Source of the DNA: Bacteroidaceae bacterium
GTDB lineage: Bacteria > Bacteroidota > Bacteroidia > Bacteroidales > Bacteroidaceae
DNA: 27,013 nt
Assembly: GCA_900769765.1 (NCBI GenBank)
Contig: CAAGHW010000086.1
Location: forward strand, 1-27,013
Reading direction: 5' to 3'
Within the stretch, counting starts at the first letter, position 1. Every line of letters begins with the position of its first letter. The notes under the pieces are model-generated. The model was not told the DNA's origin. It did not search any database and was given only the letters and a program-made list of their open reading frames with translations. The position numbers and the translations under genes were made by a program. Below are positions 24,541 through 27,013 of this stretch, in pieces.

Positions 24541-25641
24541 ATGACAAGAAATCCTATCATATACCTGTTACTGTTTCTCCTTGTTGTTTCGTGCAACAAG
24601 GGAGAAACAGTATTCTACACCATTAAGGGCAATGCAGGCTATACAGAGGAGGACATCGTTGTCTTCGGCATCGACAGCCGATTGCAGAGGGTGGAATCAT
24701 TCAAAACCGACAAGAGCGGAAACTTCTCGTACACAATAGACAGTGACACCATTGTTCCGTTCATAATGGTGATGCCCGACGGAAAACAGATAAGCCTTTT
24801 TGCCGAGAGAGGAGTAAAGGCGGAACTTTTCTACGACAGCATTACGCATAAGTGCAGGATAAGCAATGCCGGGCCTGTACAGACATTGCACGACAGCATA
24901 TCCCAAGTAATGGATTTGTGCCAGGACGACAGAAAAAAACAAAAGGCTATTGAGGATTTTATTGAAGAGCACCCTGTCAGCGAGGTAAACATAGAGTTGC
25001 TGCGCAGATATTTCATAAACACCCCAGAGCCTGATTATCAATTGATAAACAACCTCATTTCAAGGTTGGGCGGTATACTCCAGGACAACGAATATCTTGC
25101 CATTACAAAGAAGAATATCGACAGTAGGAATGTAAATGCCCTGCACAGGCAGTTCCCCTCGTTCACTTATTTCACGGCAGACAGCTGTAAGGAGATAATC
25201 CCGGAATCGTTCAACAAAAAGCACCTACTCGTCACATTATGGGCCTCGTGGGACGAAGAGAGCCGTAAACAGATGAAGTTTCTAAGAGAAGTTGACAAGA
25301 AAGTCAAGAGCGAAAACTTCGAGATTCTGAACATTGCTTTGGAGCACGATACCATAGAATGGAAAAGAGTCGTAGAGAACGATAGTATCACAGGTATCAA
25401 CGTATGCGAAAAGATGGCATGGAACAGCGAGATTGCCAAGAAATTCAAAATAGCATCATTGCCTTATTCTGTGCTTGTAAACCCGTACCAACGAATAATA
25501 AGGGTTGGTGTGGATCTGGAAAAAGATACAGCAGTCATAGACTCCATTGTCACCAGACATGACAAGAGCGTAAAAGAACGCGAAGAACGCGAAAAACGCG
25601 AAAAAGAGCTGAAGGAGAGAAAAAATAAAAAGAAGAAATAA
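24541..25641 (+). CDS. Thioredoxin-like lipoprotein lacking the CxxC active site
   Basis: This 366-residue envelope lipoprotein has a signal ending LLVVSC, with C18 lipidated. Residues about 25-125 form a beta-rich domain like the DUF4369 module that precedes TlpA/ResA-type thioredoxins in Bacteroidales (YTIKGNAGYTEEDIVVFG). A helical linker spans about 125-215. A thioredoxin fold follows from about 225 (HLLVTLWASWDEES) to the cis-proline region SLPYSVLVNP. The usual WCxxC is replaced: W237 is followed by D238-E-E-S241, so both catalytic cysteines are absent and thiol redox activity is not expected. The C-terminus (about 340-366) is a highly charged Lys/Arg/Glu tail encoded partly by a 9-base triplicate. 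It begins at the base after the typA stop. Function is unknown; it may be structural, chaperone-like or binding. Confidence 0.8.
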   Translation: MTRNPIIYLLLFLLVVSCNKGETVFYTIKGNAGYTEEDIVVFGIDSRLQRVESFKTDKSGNFSYTIDSDTIVPFIMVMPDGKQISLFAERGVKAELFYDSITHKCRISNAGPVQTLHDSISQVMDLCQDDRKKQKAIEDFIEEHPVSEVNIELLRRYFINTPEPDYQLINNLISRLGGILQDNEYLAITKKNIDSRNVNALHRQFPSFTYFTADSCKEIIPESFNKKHLLVTLWASWDEESRKQMKFLREVDKKVKSENFEILNIALEHDTIEWKRVVENDSITGINVCEKMAWNSEIAKKFKIASLPYSVLVNPYQRIIRVGVDLEKDTAVIDSIVTRHDKSVKEREEREKREKELKERKNKKKK

Positions 25642-25691
25642 GTTCCCGGCCCACAAGAGTCATAAATTTTAACCCACAACCTGATATAACG

Positions 25692-27013
25692 ATGCTGGTA
25701 AAAGTTCTTGCCGCTGCCATTCAAGGCATTAATGCAACACTCGTAACCATTGAGGTAAATGCTCTCAGAGGTATAAAGTTCTACCTTGTGGGATTGCCCG
25801 ACAATGCTGTCAAAGAGAGCCAACAACGTATAAACTCGGCTCTGAACCATAACGGTTTGCGATTCCCGAGCAAACAAATAATAGTAAACATGGCACCGGC
25901 CGACATAAAGAAGGAAGGGTCAGCATACGATTTGCCCATTGCCATAGGTATACTCGCGGCAGACGAGGTCATCTTGACCGACAAACTCGAGCAGTACCTT
26001 ATAATGGGAGAGCTTGGTCTCGACGGCAAGCTGATGCCCATAAAAGGTGCGCTATCCATTACATTAAAAGCGAAGGAGCTTGGTTACAAAGGCATCATAC
26101 TACCCGAAAGCAACGCTGCCGAAGCGGCTGTAGTCAACGGCATAGAGGTGCTTGGGGCGCAGGATATAATGCAGGTGATAAAATTCCTGAACAACGAGGA
26201 AGAGATTATACCATTCAGCATTGACATCGAGAAGGATTTCTATTCAAAGCAGAGCGATTTCCCTTTTGACTTCAGCGAGGTTCGTGGACAGGAGAGCGTG
26301 AAACGCGCCTTTGAGGTTGCGGCAGCCGGTGGACACAACCTTATTATGATTGGTCCTCCGGGAAGCGGAAAGTCGATGATGGCAAAACGATTGCCAAGCA
26401 TTCTGCCACCGCTGACCCTGCAAGAGAGCCTTGAAACGACAAAGATACATTCGGTAAGCGGTATGATGCCCGACCGCACATCGCTTATAACACAACGTCC
26501 GTTCCGCAGTCCGCATCATACAATATCTTCCGTTGCGTTATGCGGTGGAGGCGGAAACCCCAAGCCCGGAGAGATTTCATTGGCACACAACGGCGTTCTG
26601 TTCCTTGACGAACTACCGGAGTTCAACCGCGATGTTCTTGAAGTTATGCGCCAACCGCTCGAAGACCGCAAGATATGCGTTGCACGCGCCAACTACAAGG
26701 TGGAATACCCTGCAGGAGTGATGTTCGTGGCATCGATGAACCCGTGCCCCTGCGGTTTTTACAATCACCCCACCAAGGCTTGCACATGCAGTCCGGGACA
26801 GGTTCAACGCTATCTCAACAAGATAAGCGGCCCCCTGCTCGACCGTATTGATTTGCAGATTGAGATTGTCCCTGTACCGTTTGAAGAGATTTCAAGCACC
26901 GCACCAGGAGAGACAAGCGCAGAGATACGAGAACGCGTAATTGCGGCACGCAAGATTCAGGAAGAGCGTTTCAGCGGAGAAGAGGGCATACACTGCAATG
27001 CACAGATGACACC
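25692..27013 (+). CDS. comM: ComM/YifB-family AAA+ ATPase (Mg-chelatase-like), partial
   Basis: The reading frame is open to the window edge, giving 440 residues of an expected 510 or so; the C-terminus is cut off. The N-terminus MLVKVLAAAIQGINATLVTIEVN is typical of the family. Residues about 20-140 form the Lon-protease-like ChlI domain (VGLPDNAVKESQQRI, MAPADIKKEGSAYDLPIAIG). The AAA+ domain follows, with Walker A GPPGSGKS at 221-228, SPHHTIS, Walker B VLFLDE (D306, E307) and the MNPCPCGF cysteine motif. ComM is a branch-migration helicase for natural transformation in Gram-negative bacteria. The gene is widespread in non-competent species too, so its role here is uncertain. A 50-base gap follows the lipoprotein gene; only a weak -7-like box (TAAATTTT, 25663-25670) is visible. 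Confidence 0.92.
   Translation, partial: MLVKVLAAAIQGINATLVTIEVNALRGIKFYLVGLPDNAVKESQQRINSALNHNGLRFPSKQIIVNMAPADIKKEGSAYDLPIAIGILAADEVILTDKLEQYLIMGELGLDGKLMPIKGALSITLKAKELGYKGIILPESNAAEAAVVNGIEVLGAQDIMQVIKFLNNEEEIIPFSIDIEKDFYSKQSDFPFDFSEVRGQESVKRAFEVAAAGGHNLIMIGPPGSGKSMMAKRLPSILPPLTLQESLETTKIHSVSGMMPDRTSLITQRPFRSPHHTISSVALCGGGGNPKPGEISLAHNGVLFLDELPEFNRDVLEVMRQPLEDRKICVARANYKVEYPAGVMFVASMNPCPCGFYNHPTKACTCSPGQVQRYLNKISGPLLDRIDLQIEIVPVPFEEISSTAPGETSAEIRERVIAARKIQEERFSGEEGIHCNAQMT

Noticed and set aside
25663..25670. Promoter for comM (TAAATTTT)
   Set aside because: Only a partial -7 match without a convincing -33 element; comM may instead be transcribed from the typA promoter, so it was not listed as a feature.

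Overview
The window reads as a chromosomal segment of a Bacteroidales bacterium (Bacteroides/Prevotella-like). Three things support this. There is a SusC/SusD pair and a second carboxypeptidase-regulatory/TonB receptor. Nearly every transcription unit is preceded by a match to the Bacteroidetes promoter pattern (TTTG, about 19-21 bases, TAnnTTTG) instead of a sigma70-type -35/-10 or a strong Shine-Dalgarno. The housekeeping set (two-subunit 2-oxoglutarate:ferredoxin oxidoreductase, rpsO, typA, comM) is also typical. The genus cannot be fixed from the sequence alone.

Layout. Positions 1-208 hold about 2.5 copies of an 84-85 bp tandem repeat that carries nested palindromes and codes for nothing visible; 209-372 is an AT-rich promoter region. 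Positions 373-8314 form a tripartite RND efflux operon (adaptor, inner-membrane pump, TolC-like channel) that appears to run into a fourth gene, a TonB-dependent-receptor-like outer membrane protein with a TTG start, and closes at a strong 16-bp terminator. Positions 8422-11283 are korA-korB, a fermentative/reductive carbon metabolism enzyme, closed by another hairpin. Positions 11505-20684 are a small polysaccharide utilisation locus: SusC-like transporter, SusD-like lipoprotein, terminator, then a separately promoted 1163-residue family GH85-type endo-beta-N-acetylglucosaminidase with a GEVED domain and a type IX-secretion-like C-terminus. The likely job is release and import of N-glycans from glycoproteins. 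Positions 20774-22072 encode an NhaC-family Na+/H+ antiporter that converges on rpsO (minus strand, 22164-22433) across a shared bidirectional terminator. The divergent region 22434-22743 drives rpsO leftward and typA (22744-24540) rightward. A thioredoxin-fold lipoprotein that has lost both CxxC cysteines starts on the base after the typA stop codon, and a comM/yifB AAA+ gene runs off the right edge.

No gene cluster here is clearly a previously undescribed system. The features most worth a second look are the palindrome-bearing tandem repeats at the left edge, the TonB receptor attached to the efflux operon, the hairpin in the susC leader, the GH85 enzyme's unusual export signals, the promoter embedded in a terminator before the antiporter, the perfect palindrome at the typA start site, and the redox-dead thioredoxin lipoprotein abutting typA. 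Two gene starts are shorter than the longest reading frames suggest (rpsO and the antiporter). The comM gene is open at the window edge.
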